Shown here: in pieces, positions 1-7,609 of the stretch
Numbering within the stretch: the stretch's first letter is position 1
How the letters are laid out: each line of letters starts with the position of its first letter
Assembly (NCBI GenBank): GCA_023397045.1
Contig: JAEWUR010000165.1
Span: 1 to 11,733 of the forward strand
Length of the DNA: 11,733 nt
Reading direction: 5' to 3'
Origin: Planctomycetota bacterium
GTDB lineage: Bacteria > Planctomycetota > Planctomycetia > Pirellulales > Thermoguttaceae
Made by a program: the position numbers and the translations under genes
The notes under the pieces: model-generated
Database searches by the model: none
Seen by the model: only the letters and a program-made list of their open reading frames with translations
What the model was told of the DNA's origin: nothing

Positions 1-255
1 GAATACAATCGGCCGCGGCTGCGCGAGGGCGGCGTTCTGATCGCGCCCGACGCCGTCGATGCCGAGCTACTGGCTTCCAATCGCCGCAGCGCGAATGTGG
101 CCATGCTCGGCGTCTTGAGTCGCCACCTCGGCATCGACGATGCCTGTTGGCGTCAGGCCCTTCGGAAATGCCTGAAACCCAAACAGTTTGAAGTCAATGC
201 CCAGGCGTTTTTTCTCGGCCGCAGTGGTTCAAGAAACACGGATTCGGTAGGCTGA
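1..255 (+). CDS. iorB: Indolepyruvate:ferredoxin oxidoreductase, beta subunit (C-terminal part)
   Basis: The frame is open from base 1 to a TGA at 253-255, giving 84 residues without a start, so this is the C-terminus of a gene that begins outside the window. It contains GGVLIAPDA, then NVAMLGVLSRHLGI, and ends with KPKQFEVNAQAFFLGR, which resembles the end of the beta (gamma-type 2-oxoacid:acceptor oxidoreductase) subunit of indolepyruvate oxidoreductase. That enzyme decarboxylates aromatic 2-oxoacids such as indolepyruvate or phenylpyruvate to arylacetyl-CoA and passes electrons to ferredoxin; the alpha subunit (TPP and iron-sulfur domains) would be expected just upstream. The next gene starts 2 nt after the stop and encodes an arylacetate-CoA ligase, which supports the assignment. 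The family call is fairly firm; the exact substrate is inference. Confidence 0.8.
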   Translation, partial: EYNRPRLREGGVLIAPDAVDAELLASNRRSANVAMLGVLSRHLGIDDACWRQALRKCLKPKQFEVNAQAFFLGRSGSRNTDSVG

Positions 256-257
256 CC

Positions 258-1610
258 ATGAGTGACGATCCCAACAACGTCGCGAAGACCAACGGCGACA
301 CGGCGAGACATCCCATCAGCGTCCCCGACTTCATGTCCCGCGATGACCTGCACGCGATCCAGTCCTCGCGACTGCGAAAGGTCGTCCGGCGCGTTTATGA
401 TCGCGTCGCGATGTATCGACAACGCATGGACGACCTGGGCGTGACGCCCGACGACATCCAAGGCGTCGGCGACATCGCGAGACTGCCGCTGACCGTCAAG
501 GACGATCTTCGCACGACCTATCCCACCGGCCTGTTCGCCAGTCCTCTGTCCGAAGTCGTCCGCCTGCATGCGTCGAGCGGCACGACCGGCAAGCCGATCG
601 TCGTCGCCTACACGCAGTCCGATCTCGGCGTCTGGACCGAGGCCATGTCGCGCGCCTTGGCCGGATACGGTTTGCACAAGGGCGACATCCTCCAAAATGC
701 CTACGGTTATGGTCTCTTTACCGGTGGGCTGGGCATCCACTACGGCGCCGAGGCCCTCGGCGCTACCGTCATTCCCATTTCCGGCGGCAACACCGACCGG
801 CAACTCATGCTGATGCGCGACTTCCGCGTGTCGGCCATCTGTTGCACGCCAAGCTACTTCCTGCACATCCTCGACCGCGCCGAAACGATCGGCCTTGATC
901 TACGCGAATTGCCGCTGCGAGCGGGCTGTTTCGGAGCCGAGCCTTGGACCAACGGCATGCGCCGCCGCATCGAAGAAGCCGCCGGAATCAAGGCCTTCGA
1001 CATCTACGGGCTGACCGAAATCGTCGGCCCCGGCGTCGGCGCCGAATGCCCGATGCAAGACGGCCTCCACATCTTCGAAGATCACTTCTATCCCGAAATC
1101 ATTGACCCCGATACGCTCGAACCGCTGCCCGACGGCCGGGAAGGCGAACTGGTGCTCACCACCTTGAGCAAGGAGGCGATGCCGATGATCCGCTACCGCA
1201 CGCGCGACATCACGTCGATCATCTCCGAACCATGCTCCTGCGGCCGCACAATCCGTCGCATCCGGCGAATCTCGCACCGCAGCGACGACATGTTCATCGT
1301 TCGAGGCGTCAACGTGTTCCCATCGCAAATCGAGACGGCCATTGTGGCCACCGAAGGCACGTTGCCGCACTACCAGATCGTCTTGACCCGGCACGAAGAC
1401 CTCGACCAGATCGAGGTCCGCATCGAGGTCACCCCCGACGTGCTCAGCGATCGCGTCGGCGCGATGGAAAACCTGCAAAACCAACTCTCGCGGCAGATCG
1501 AACGCGTGATCGGCCTGCGCGTGGCCGTGCAATTGGTCGAGCCGCATTCGATCGACCGCAGCGAAGGGAAAGCCAAACGAGTTTTTGACCGGAGAAATCT
1601 GTCGCCATGA
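258..1610 (+). CDS. paaK: Phenylacetate-CoA ligase (PaaK-type adenylate-forming enzyme)
   Basis: This 450-residue protein belongs to the ANL (AMP-binding) superfamily, which joins phenylacetate and CoA using ATP through an acyl-adenylate. Visible motifs are the P-loop-like SSGTTGKP at 106-113, GAEPW at 226-230, DIYGLTE at 248-254, YRTRDIT at 313-319, the hinge region RSDDMFIVRGVNVFPSQIE at 341-359 and the C-terminal EGKAKRVFDRR at 436-446, which should carry the adenylation lysine. C264, H271, C326 and C328 could form the structural zinc site reported for some relatives; that is inference. Length matches the usual 430-450 residues. The ATG lies 2 nt after the iorB stop and the downstream ACT gene overlaps by 4 nt, so the three genes are almost certainly one operon. 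In this setting the enzyme may recapture free arylacetate for the oxidoreductase rather than feed an aerobic paa pathway. Confidence 0.92.
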   Translation: MSDDPNNVAKTNGDTARHPISVPDFMSRDDLHAIQSSRLRKVVRRVYDRVAMYRQRMDDLGVTPDDIQGVGDIARLPLTVKDDLRTTYPTGLFASPLSEVVRLHASSGTTGKPIVVAYTQSDLGVWTEAMSRALAGYGLHKGDILQNAYGYGLFTGGLGIHYGAEALGATVIPISGGNTDRQLMLMRDFRVSAICCTPSYFLHILDRAETIGLDLRELPLRAGCFGAEPWTNGMRRRIEEAAGIKAFDIYGLTEIVGPGVGAECPMQDGLHIFEDHFYPEIIDPDTLEPLPDGREGELVLTTLSKEAMPMIRYRTRDITSIISEPCSCGRTIRRIRRISHRSDDMFIVRGVNVFPSQIETAIVATEGTLPHYQIVLTRHEDLDQIEVRIEVTPDVLSDRVGAMENLQNQLSRQIERVIGLRVAVQLVEPHSIDRSEGKAKRVFDRRNLSP

Positions 1611-2023
1611 AAATCCACCAAATTTCGGTTTTCGTCGAGAACAGCCCCGGCCACCTCCGCGCCCCGTGCCAAGTCCTGGCCGACGCCGGCATCAGTCTGG
1701 CCACGCTATCCCTGGCCGACACGCAACGCTACGGCATCCTACGGCTGATCGTCCGCCCGTGGCAACGCGCCAAGGAAGTCTTGGAGACCGCCGGCTATGT
1801 GGTCAACATCACCGAAGTCGTGGCCGTCGAGGTTCCCGACCGTCCCGGCGGTCTGGTCGACGTTCTGCGAGCCATCGAACAGGCCGACATCAATGTCGAA
1901 TACATGTACGCGTTCACCGAAAAACGCGACGACAAGGCGGTGCTGATCTTCCGTTTCGAAAACGCCGACACCGCCATCGAGGCCCTCAAAAAGACCGACG
2001 TCAACATGGTCGTCGACCTCTGA
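1607..2023 (+). CDS. Tandem ACT-domain protein, probable amino-acid sensor of the ior-paaK operon
   Basis: The protein has 138 residues and consists of two ACT domains with no catalytic domain: about 1-66 (MKIHQISVFVENSPGHL..., loop around NSPGHL, helix APCQVLADAGISL) and about 70-138 (VVAVEVPDRPGGL, helix VDVLRAIEQADINVEYMYAF). ACT domains bind amino acids at the dimer interface; stand-alone tandem ACT proteins of this size are commonly encoded beside paaK and iorAB. Its ATG overlaps the paaK stop as ATGA (1607-1610), which suggests translational coupling. A role as allosteric partner or sensor of an aromatic amino acid is inferred from this context. The class is clear, the ligand is not known. 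It is the last gene of the operon; no strong terminator follows directly. Confidence 0.88.
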   Translation: MKIHQISVFVENSPGHLRAPCQVLADAGISLATLSLADTQRYGILRLIVRPWQRAKEVLETAGYVVNITEVVAVEVPDRPGGLVDVLRAIEQADINVEYMYAFTEKRDDKAVLIFRFENADTAIEALKKTDVNMVVDL

Positions 2024-2146
2024 CGATTCCCGGCCGATTCCTTGTTGGCGGAAATGACCGTCCAGTCACATAAAAGAACTCAAAGGCGGGCATGCAACCG
2101 AAACGGGCGGTGTCGTGTGGTTCTGCGTGACTGGTGCCAAAAACAT

Positions 2147-2189
2147 CCAAGTTCCAACGGCGTTTGCAGTTAGCCGCCGTCGGAATTGG
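2147..2189 (+). other. Imperfect stem-loop downstream of the ACT gene
   Basis: CCAA (2147-2150), TTCC (2152-2155) and ACGGCG (2157-2162) pair with CGCCGT (2175-2180), GGAA (2182-2185) and TTGG (2186-2189), with a bulged G at 2151, an A/C mismatch at 2156/2181 and a 12-nt loop. That is 14 paired bases. There is no T-run on either side, so it is not a standard intrinsic terminator. It could still stop or protect the ior-paaK transcript, which ends about 125 nt upstream. Function is not known. Confidence 0.4.
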
Positions 2190-2268
2190 TTCACGCCGCC
2201 TGGTGTTAGCGTTTTGCGCGAACCTCCCCTCCACGAACTGCCTCGTCAGCAATATGGTATTCTATGTG

Positions 2269-2297
2269 TTGTATTATGACCGGTCAGTCGGTATGAT
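2269..2297 (+). promoter_or_regulatory. Probable sigma70-type promoter of tetR and the efflux operon
   Basis: TTGTAT (2269-2274) and TATGAT (2292-2297) are separated by exactly 17 bp and resemble the -35 (TTGACA) and -10 (TATAAT) boxes, in an AT-rich stretch ending 29 nt before the tetR GTG start. The 17-bp spacer is largely filled by a palindrome, which is what one expects of a repressor-controlled promoter. Planctomycete promoters are poorly defined, so this rests on the bacterial consensus. Confidence 0.55.
2278..2292. promoter_or_regulatory. Operator-like palindrome inside the tetR promoter
   Basis: ACCG (2279-2282) and CGGT (2289-2292) are inverted around a 6-bp centre, and GACCGGTC (2278-2285) is itself a perfect 8-bp palindrome. 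The element lies between the predicted -35 and -10 boxes, so bound protein would block RNA polymerase. TetR-family regulators often bind GACCG/CGGTC-type palindromes in their own promoters; that the adjacent TetR binds here is inference. Confidence 0.5.
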
Positions 2298-2326
2298 AGT
2301 TTTATGCCACTGGAAAGGAGGCGATC

Positions 2327-2947
2327 GTGCCAAGACTGACCGCGATTCGAAAACAAGCCCTCGATGGGATCATGAAGGAGGCGCTGTTTGAATCGACGGT
2401 CGCCGTCCTTAGCGGCCACGGCATGGACGGACTCACCATGGACCGGGTGGCTTCCGAGGCGGGCATCGCCAAAGGAAGCCTGTATCGCTACTTCCGCAGC
2501 AAGCGAGAATTGCTCGAGTTCGTCTATACCAAGATGATCGACCCGATCTTCCAGGCCACCGACGAGATCGTCGCGCAGCAACAGTCAGCCATCGAGAAGT
2601 TGAAGGGACACCTCAATACATTGCTCGATCACGTCGCACGATATGGGCAAGTCCATCGTTTGCTCTTTGAGGATGAAACGACGCACAGCCTCCTGCAATC
2701 GTCTGAGCGCCGCACCATCGAAGCGGCATGTCAACAACTTGCGGAACTGTTCAAACAAGGTATTGCCGAAGGAGTTTTTCGTCTCGCCGACCCGTTGATG
2801 CTGGCCATCATGTACTTCGGCATCTGTAAAAGCGTTCTGCAAAGCCGGCCTGACCTCGAAACGTCCGAGCAGCGAGACGACATTCGATGCCTGATCCTCG
2901 GCAATTTTCTGAACGGTATCGCCGCCGAAGAGCAACAAATCGATTGA
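2327..2947 (+). CDS. TetR/AcrR-family transcriptional repressor
   Basis: The 206-residue product has an N-terminal helix-turn-helix at about 36-60 (LTMDRVASEAGIAKGSLYRYF, then RSKRELLEFVY), the hallmark of TetR repressors, followed by an all-helical ligand-binding and dimerisation domain that varies in this family. The start is the GTG at 2327, chosen because a strong Shine-Dalgarno AAGGAGG (2315-2321) sits 5 nt upstream and because it gives a normal family length. The gene precedes the adaptor and pump genes on the same strand with a gap of 75 nt, so it is probably co-transcribed with them and represses both itself and the efflux genes until an inducer binds. The inducer cannot be read from the sequence. 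Confidence 0.9.
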   Translation: MPRLTAIRKQALDGIMKEALFESTVAVLSGHGMDGLTMDRVASEAGIAKGSLYRYFRSKRELLEFVYTKMIDPIFQATDEIVAQQQSAIEKLKGHLNTLLDHVARYGQVHRLLFEDETTHSLLQSSERRTIEAACQQLAELFKQGIAEGVFRLADPLMLAIMYFGICKSVLQSRPDLETSEQRDDIRCLILGNFLNGIAAEEQQID

Positions 2948-3022
2948 CGGACAACTCGCAGAAGCACCGAAGATTTACACCCCCCATTGATTCAACCGGA
3001 TTCGATCGTTGGAGCAGAAAAG

Positions 3023-4339
3023 ATGAAGTCGTACCGATCGGCATTGTTGGTTATGGTTGCCGGCCTGGGTGCCGCGGTCTGGATCGGATGCAAAGGCGGT
3101 GAGCGCGAGATGCCGGCGCCGCCCACGCCCGAGGTGGCCGTCGTGACCATCAAGCCCCAGAAAGTCGTGTTGACCTCGGAGTTGCCGGGCCGAACGTCTG
3201 GTTTCTTGGTCGCCGAAATTCGGCCGCAGGTCAACGGCCTTCTCGAAAAACGGCTGTTCAAAGAGGGCGCCGAAGTCAAGGCCGGCGACGTGCTCTATCA
3301 AATCGACCCTGCCCCCTATCAAGCCGCCTACAACAATGCAACCGCCAACCTCTCGGCGGTCCGAGAGGCGGCCGATCGCGCCAAGGCCACTTTGGGCGCC
3401 AGCGTCGCCAGCCTGAAACGGCATAAGGCCACGCTGAAACTGGGGAAGACCAACCTGGATCGGTATGAAAAACTCGTGAAAACGCAGGCCGCATCGGCCA
3501 TGCAGCGCGATGAGGCGGAAGCCGCCGTCGAAGTGGCCGAATCCGCCCTCCATGTCGCCGAGGCGCAGGTCGAGAGCGATCGGGAAGCCGTCAACGTGGC
3601 CGAAGCGGCCATCAAACAGGCCGAGGCCGCCGTCGAAACCGCACAGATCAACCTGGGTTATACCAAAATCACCGCCCCCATCTCCGGACGCATCGGCCGA
3701 TCGGCCATCACCGAGGGCGCCATCGTCACCGCCTACCAGCCGGTGCCGCTGGCCACGATTCAACAGTTGGATCCGATCTACGTCGACGTCCCGCAGTCCA
3801 CCGTGGAGCTGAACCGATTGAAGCGCAGCCTGGCCTCGGGCAGCCTGCTGAAAGGCGACGGAACGGACAGCGTGAAGATCATCTTGGAGGACGGCGCCGT
3901 CCTCGCGCAGAGCGGTTCGCTGAAGTTCCGCGATGTGACGGTCGATCCGACGACCGGCTCGGTCATTTTGCGGATCGTCGTCCCCAATCCCGACGCCATC
4001 CTGCTGCCCGGCATGTTCGTCCGCGCCGTCGTCACCGAAGGCACCAACGAAAACGCGATCCTCGCTCCCCAACAGGCCATCACGCGCGATCCGAAGGGAA
4101 ACCCGATCGCGATGGTCGTCGTCGACGGAAAGGTCGAGCAACGCCTGCTCACGACCGATCGCGTCGTCGACGATCAATGGCTCATCTCGTCGGGTCTCGC
4201 CCAAGGCGACCGCGTTATCGTCGAAGGATTGCAAAAGATTCGCCCCGGCGCACCGGTCAAGGAAGTCCCGTTCGAATCAAAACGAAGCAGCACCGCGGAA
4301 TCTGACATCCACGTGCGGACCGCCGCACACTCGAAATAG
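3023..4339 (+). CDS. RND efflux periplasmic adaptor (membrane fusion protein, AcrA/MexA type)
   Basis: The adaptor links the inner-membrane RND pump to the outer-membrane channel. From the ATG at 3023 (GGAG at 3011-3014, 8 nt upstream) it has 438 residues; a TTG at 2987 in the same frame lacks a ribosome site and spoils the signal peptide. Residues 1-22 form a signal peptide ending in WIG before C23, a loose lipobox (W at -3 is unusual), so it is probably a lipoprotein. Then come the lipoyl half-motifs (about 64-95 and 213-235, YTKITAPISGRIG), a long coiled-coil hairpin (about 97-212), a beta-barrel (about 245-335) and a membrane-proximal domain. The channel-docking tip motif R-x3-L-x6-S is present as R147, L151, S158. 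The hairpin is longer than in AcrA (see findings). The pump gene starts 12 nt downstream. Confidence 0.93.
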   Translation: MKSYRSALLVMVAGLGAAVWIGCKGGEREMPAPPTPEVAVVTIKPQKVVLTSELPGRTSGFLVAEIRPQVNGLLEKRLFKEGAEVKAGDVLYQIDPAPYQAAYNNATANLSAVREAADRAKATLGASVASLKRHKATLKLGKTNLDRYEKLVKTQAASAMQRDEAEAAVEVAESALHVAEAQVESDREAVNVAEAAIKQAEAAVETAQINLGYTKITAPISGRIGRSAITEGAIVTAYQPVPLATIQQLDPIYVDVPQSTVELNRLKRSLASGSLLKGDGTDSVKIILEDGAVLAQSGSLKFRDVTVDPTTGSVILRIVVPNPDAILLPGMFVRAVVTEGTNENAILAPQQAITRDPKGNPIAMVVVDGKVEQRLLTTDRVVDDQWLISSGLAQGDRVIVEGLQKIRPGAPVKEVPFESKRSSTAESDIHVRTAAHSK

Positions 4340-4351
4340 CGGAGACTCTCT

Positions 4352-7300
4352 GTGTTATCGAAGTTCTTCCTCGATCGTCCCGTCTTTGCGTGGGTCATTG
4401 CCATCATCATGATGGTGCTCGGTGGGCTGGCCATCTATCTGCTGCCCATCTCGCAATATCCGCCGATCGCGCCGCCGTCGATCGCCATCGCGACCTACTA
4501 TCCCGGCGCCTCGGCCGAAACGGTCGAAAACAGCGTCACCCAGATCATCGAGCAGAAGATGACCGGGTTCGACAACATGCTCTACATCGCCGGAACCAGC
4601 GATTCGTCCGGCTCGTCCCGCATCGAGTTGACCTTCGCGCCGGGCACCGACCCCGACCTGGCCTGGGCACAGGTCCAGAACAAATTGCAGCTCGCCATGG
4701 CTAGCCTCCCCACGGTCGTCCAACGCGCCGGCGTCCGGGTGAGCAAGTCGACGCGCAACTATCTCATCATGGTCGGCCTGATCTCCGAAGACGGCTCCCT
4801 GGACGGGAACGACCTGCGCGACTATTCCCAATCGAATCTCGAAAAAGTCTTGTCGCGCGTGCCGGGCGTCGGCGAGGTCGAAAACTTCGGTTCGCAATAC
4901 GCCATGCGCGTCTGGGTGAACCCCGATAAGCTGACCAGCTACAAACTGACCATCGGCGACGTCATTCAGGCGCTGCAAATGTACAACGTCGAGGTTTCCG
5001 CCGGACAATTCGGCGGCGCCCCGGCGATGGAAGGCCAACGCCTCAACGCGCCGATCGTCGTCCAGAACCTGCTGCAAACACCCGATGAGTTCGCCGCCAT
5101 CCCGATTCGCACGAATCCCGACGGCTCGATCATCCGAATCAAGGACATCGGTCGGACGGAACTTGGGACCGAGTACTACGACGTCGCCGGTTTCTACAAC
5201 GGCAAGCCCTCCGCGATGATGGCCATCCGGCAAGCGCCCGGCGCCAACGCCGTCGCCACGGCCGACGCCATCCGCGCGAAACTCGCCGAGATGGGCCGCT
5301 TTTTCCCGGCCGGTGTGAAAGTGGTCTACCCCTACGACACGACGCCCTTCGTCCGGGTTGCCATTTACGAGGTGGTCAAGACGCTCTTCGAAGCGGTCTT
5401 CTTGGTCTTCTTGGTGATGTGGCTTTTCATGGGCAACATCCGTGCGACGCTCATTCCGACCATTGCCGTGCCGGTCGTCCTCCTGGGCACCTTCGCCGTG
5501 CTGGGCGCGTTTGGTTTCTCGATCAACATGCTCACCATGTTCGCCATGGTGCTGGCCATCGGCCTGTTGGTCGACGATGCCATCGTCGTCGTCGAGAACG
5601 TCGAACGAATCATGGCCGAAGAAGGACTTCCGCCGCGCGAGGCGACGGCCAAATCGATGGACCAGATCACCAGCGCGCTGATCGGCATCGGGTTGGTCCT
5701 TTCGGCCGTGTTCGGCCCGATGGCATTCTTTCCCGGTTCGACCGGCGTCATCTATCGCCAATTCTCCGTCACCATTATCGCCTCGATGATGCTGTCGGTC
5801 GTCGTCGCGTTGATCCTGACGCCCGTGCTGTGCGCATCGCTGCTCAGGCCGGTGCCGAAGGGTCACGAACCCAGCGAAAACGCCGTCTTCTTCTTGCGTC
5901 CGTTCTTCCGATGGTTCGATCGCGTCTTCTTCTGGATCCGGGACCGGTATGTCGAAGTGGTCGGGCACTCGCTGGCCAAAAAATTCCGCTATCTCCTCGC
6001 CTATGTCATTCTGCTGGGAGCGATCGGCTGGCTCTTCATGCAACTGCCGACCGGATTCCTCCCTGACGAAGACCAAGGAATCTTGTTTTCGCAAGTTCTC
6101 ATGCCGACCGGCGCCACGTTGGAACAAACCCAGGCGGTTACCGACAAGGTCCAAGAGTATCTGATGGAACACGAATCCGAGGCCGTCGAGTCGTGCATGA
6201 CGGTCGCGGGCATCGGCTTCTCCGGCCGAGCGCAAAACAACGGGTTGTTGTTCATCAAACTAAAAGACTGGGAACTTCGTGAACGGCCGGACCTGAAGGC
6301 CAAAGCGGTCGCCGGCCGCACGATGGCGGCGTTCGCCAACTTCCGCAACGCAATGGTATTTGCTTTCCCGCCGCCGGCCGTCATCGAGATGGGCCAGGCT
6401 CAAGGCGTCGAATTCCAACTGCTCGACCGCGGAGGCATCGGACATACGGCCTTGATGGAGGCTCGAAACCAATTCCTCGGCATGGCGGCCGAAGATCCGC
6501 GACTCGCCCGCGTCCGACCGAACGGCATGGAGGATATTCCCGAGTTCCGCGTCGACGTCAACTGGGAAGAGGCCGGCGCCCAAGGCGCCCCGATCAGCAC
6601 GATCCACGAAGCCATCTCGGCCGCCTTCGGCAGCGCCTATGTCAACGATTTCATCCAGAGCGGCCGCGTCAAGCGCGTCTACGTCCAGGCCGACGCGCCC
6701 TACCGCATGTTGCCGACCGATCTGAACAAAGTCTACGTGCGCAACACGAGCGGCAAGATGGTCCCCTTCACCTCGTTCGCTTCCACAAGCTGGACGGCCG
6801 CATCCCCGCGTTTGGAACGATTCAACGGCTTCCCGTCGTTGAACATCTGGGGCGAAACCGCGCCGGGCGTCAGCACCGGCGATGCCATGAAGGCGATGGA
6901 GGAAATCGCCGCAAAACTGCCGCCGGGAACCGGCTACGACTGGACGGGCCTTTCCTACCAAGAACGAATGGCCACCGCCCAGGGACCGGTTCTCTACGCA
7001 TTTTCGATCCTCGTGATCTTCCTCTGCGTGGCCGCCTTATACGAAAGTTGGACCATCCCGTTCGTCAACCTTCTCATGCTTCCGCTCGGCGTCTTCGGCG
7101 CGATGCTGGCGACCTATCTGCGAGGATTCCCGAACGACGTCTACTTCCAAATCGGCTTCTTGACCACAATGGGCCTGTCGACGAAGAATGCCATCTTGAT
7201 TATCCAGTTCATCAAAGAGCAACGGCGGCAAGGTGAAAGCCTGGTCGACGCCACCCTCGCGGCCGTTCGCATTCGATTCCGCCCCGTCATCATGACTTCG

Positions 7301-7507
7301 TTGGCGTTCTTCTTCGGCACGTTGCCATTGGCCATCGCCACGGGCGCCGGCGCCGGCGCAATGAACGCCATCGGAACGGCCGTGACCGGCGGTATGCTCT
7401 CCGCCACGTTCATCGACCTGATCTTCATCCCGTTGTTCTTCGTCGTGATCTCGACGATCTTTGGCGGCAAACAAGACCAGCCCGCCCCCGCGACGGCCTC
7501 GGCCTAG
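4352..7507 (+). CDS. RND multidrug efflux pump, inner-membrane transporter (AcrB/MexB type, HAE1)
   Basis: This 1051-residue protein has the full length and layout of hydrophobe/amphiphile RND pumps: TM1 near 10-30, a first periplasmic porter region (about 31-335), a TM2-TM6 block (about 340-500), TM7 near 548-565, a second porter region and a TM8-TM12 block (about 878-1037). The proton-relay residues are present: D408 and D409 in GLLVDDAIVVVEN, K945 in GLSTKNAIL, R975 in AVRIRFRP and T982. It should export hydrophobic or amphiphilic compounds using the proton gradient, as a trimer with the upstream adaptor. The start is GTG at 4352, with GGAG at 4341-4344. Compared with AcrB as I remember it, some drug-pocket phenylalanines are replaced (see findings) and Q952 stands where AcrB has E947. 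Substrate range cannot be told from sequence. Confidence 0.95.
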   Translation: MLSKFFLDRPVFAWVIAIIMMVLGGLAIYLLPISQYPPIAPPSIAIATYYPGASAETVENSVTQIIEQKMTGFDNMLYIAGTSDSSGSSRIELTFAPGTDPDLAWAQVQNKLQLAMASLPTVVQRAGVRVSKSTRNYLIMVGLISEDGSLDGNDLRDYSQSNLEKVLSRVPGVGEVENFGSQYAMRVWVNPDKLTSYKLTIGDVIQALQMYNVEVSAGQFGGAPAMEGQRLNAPIVVQNLLQTPDEFAAIPIRTNPDGSIIRIKDIGRTELGTEYYDVAGFYNGKPSAMMAIRQAPGANAVATADAIRAKLAEMGRFFPAGVKVVYPYDTTPFVRVAIYEVVKTLFEAVFLVFLVMWLFMGNIRATLIPTIAVPVVLLGTFAVLGAFGFSINMLTMFAMVLAIGLLVDDAIVVVENVERIMAEEGLPPREATAKSMDQITSALIGIGLVLSAVFGPMAFFPGSTGVIYRQFSVTIIASMMLSVVVALILTPVLCASLLRPVPKGHEPSENAVFFLRPFFRWFDRVFFWIRDRYVEVVGHSLAKKFRYLLAYVILLGAIGWLFMQLPTGFLPDEDQGILFSQVLMPTGATLEQTQAVTDKVQEYLMEHESEAVESCMTVAGIGFSGRAQNNGLLFIKLKDWELRERPDLKAKAVAGRTMAAFANFRNAMVFAFPPPAVIEMGQAQGVEFQLLDRGGIGHTALMEARNQFLGMAAEDPRLARVRPNGMEDIPEFRVDVNWEEAGAQGAPISTIHEAISAAFGSAYVNDFIQSGRVKRVYVQADAPYRMLPTDLNKVYVRNTSGKMVPFTSFASTSWTAASPRLERFNGFPSLNIWGETAPGVSTGDAMKAMEEIAAKLPPGTGYDWTGLSYQERMATAQGPVLYAFSILVIFLCVAALYESWTIPFVNLLMLPLGVFGAMLATYLRGFPNDVYFQIGFLTTMGLSTKNAILIIQFIKEQRRQGESLVDATLAAVRIRFRPVIMTSLAFFFGTLPLAIATGAGAGAMNAIGTAVTGGMLSATFIDLIFIPLFFVVISTIFGGKQDQPAPATASA

Positions 7508-7554
7508 TCGAACTGTGCAGACCGTCGTTGCTAATGGACGTTCGGTGCGAAAGA

Positions 7555-7609
7555 ATCGTAACCCGAAGCGTAAGCGAGGCCGTTCCTCGCTTACGCTTCG
7601 GGTTACGAT
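7555..7609. repeat. Perfect 25-bp palindromic repeat (planctomycete GTAACCCGAAGCG type)
   Basis: The arm 7555-7579 (starts ATCGTAACCCGAAGCG) is a perfect inverted match to 7585-7609, with a 5-nt loop CCGTT. The pairing continues imperfectly outward: CGAAA 7548-7552 with TTTCG 7611-7615, and ATGGAC 7534-7539 with GTCCAT 7615-7620. The element begins 48 nt after the pump stop codon. I recall the core GTAACCCGAAGCGTAAGCG as a dispersed repeat in planctomycete genomes, often mistranslated into frames such as NPKRKRG or TRSVSE; that is memory, not a search. There is no T-run, so it is not a standard terminator, although the RNA hairpin would be very stable. Confidence 0.85.

Larger units (their letters stand above)
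2024..2326. other. 303-bp intergenic region between the ior-paaK operon and the tetR gene
   Basis: I see no convincing gene here. It contains an 8-bp inverted repeat (CCAGTCAC 2062-2069 and GTGACTGG 2127-2134, 57 nt apart), an imperfect stem-loop at 2147-2189, and at its right end the tetR promoter, operator-like palindrome and ribosome binding site. The last 70 bases are clearly more AT-rich than the flanking genes, as expected for a promoter. A frame of 85 codons from 2134 runs into the tetR start in another phase and has no family resemblance. Confidence 0.7.

Noticed and set aside
2987..3022. TTG start for the adaptor, 12 codons upstream of the chosen ATG
   Set aside because: No ribosome site precedes it and it adds a polar stretch in front of the signal peptide; the ATG at 3023 has GGAG at a good distance.
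2975..4234. 419-codon open frame on the - strand opposite the adaptor gene
   Set aside because: The translation is a Gly/Asp/Arg-rich shadow of the adaptor's repetitive coiled-coil codons and has no family features.
4355..6235. 626-codon open frame on the - strand opposite the pump gene
   Set aside because: It lies fully antisense to a clear RND pump. Its translation is rich in D, H, R and G with no domain, as expected from the GC-rich complementary frame.
7555..7609. Palindrome as a standard intrinsic terminator
   Set aside because: No T-run follows on either strand, and the core looks like a dispersed repeat. An effect on termination remains possible but unsupported.
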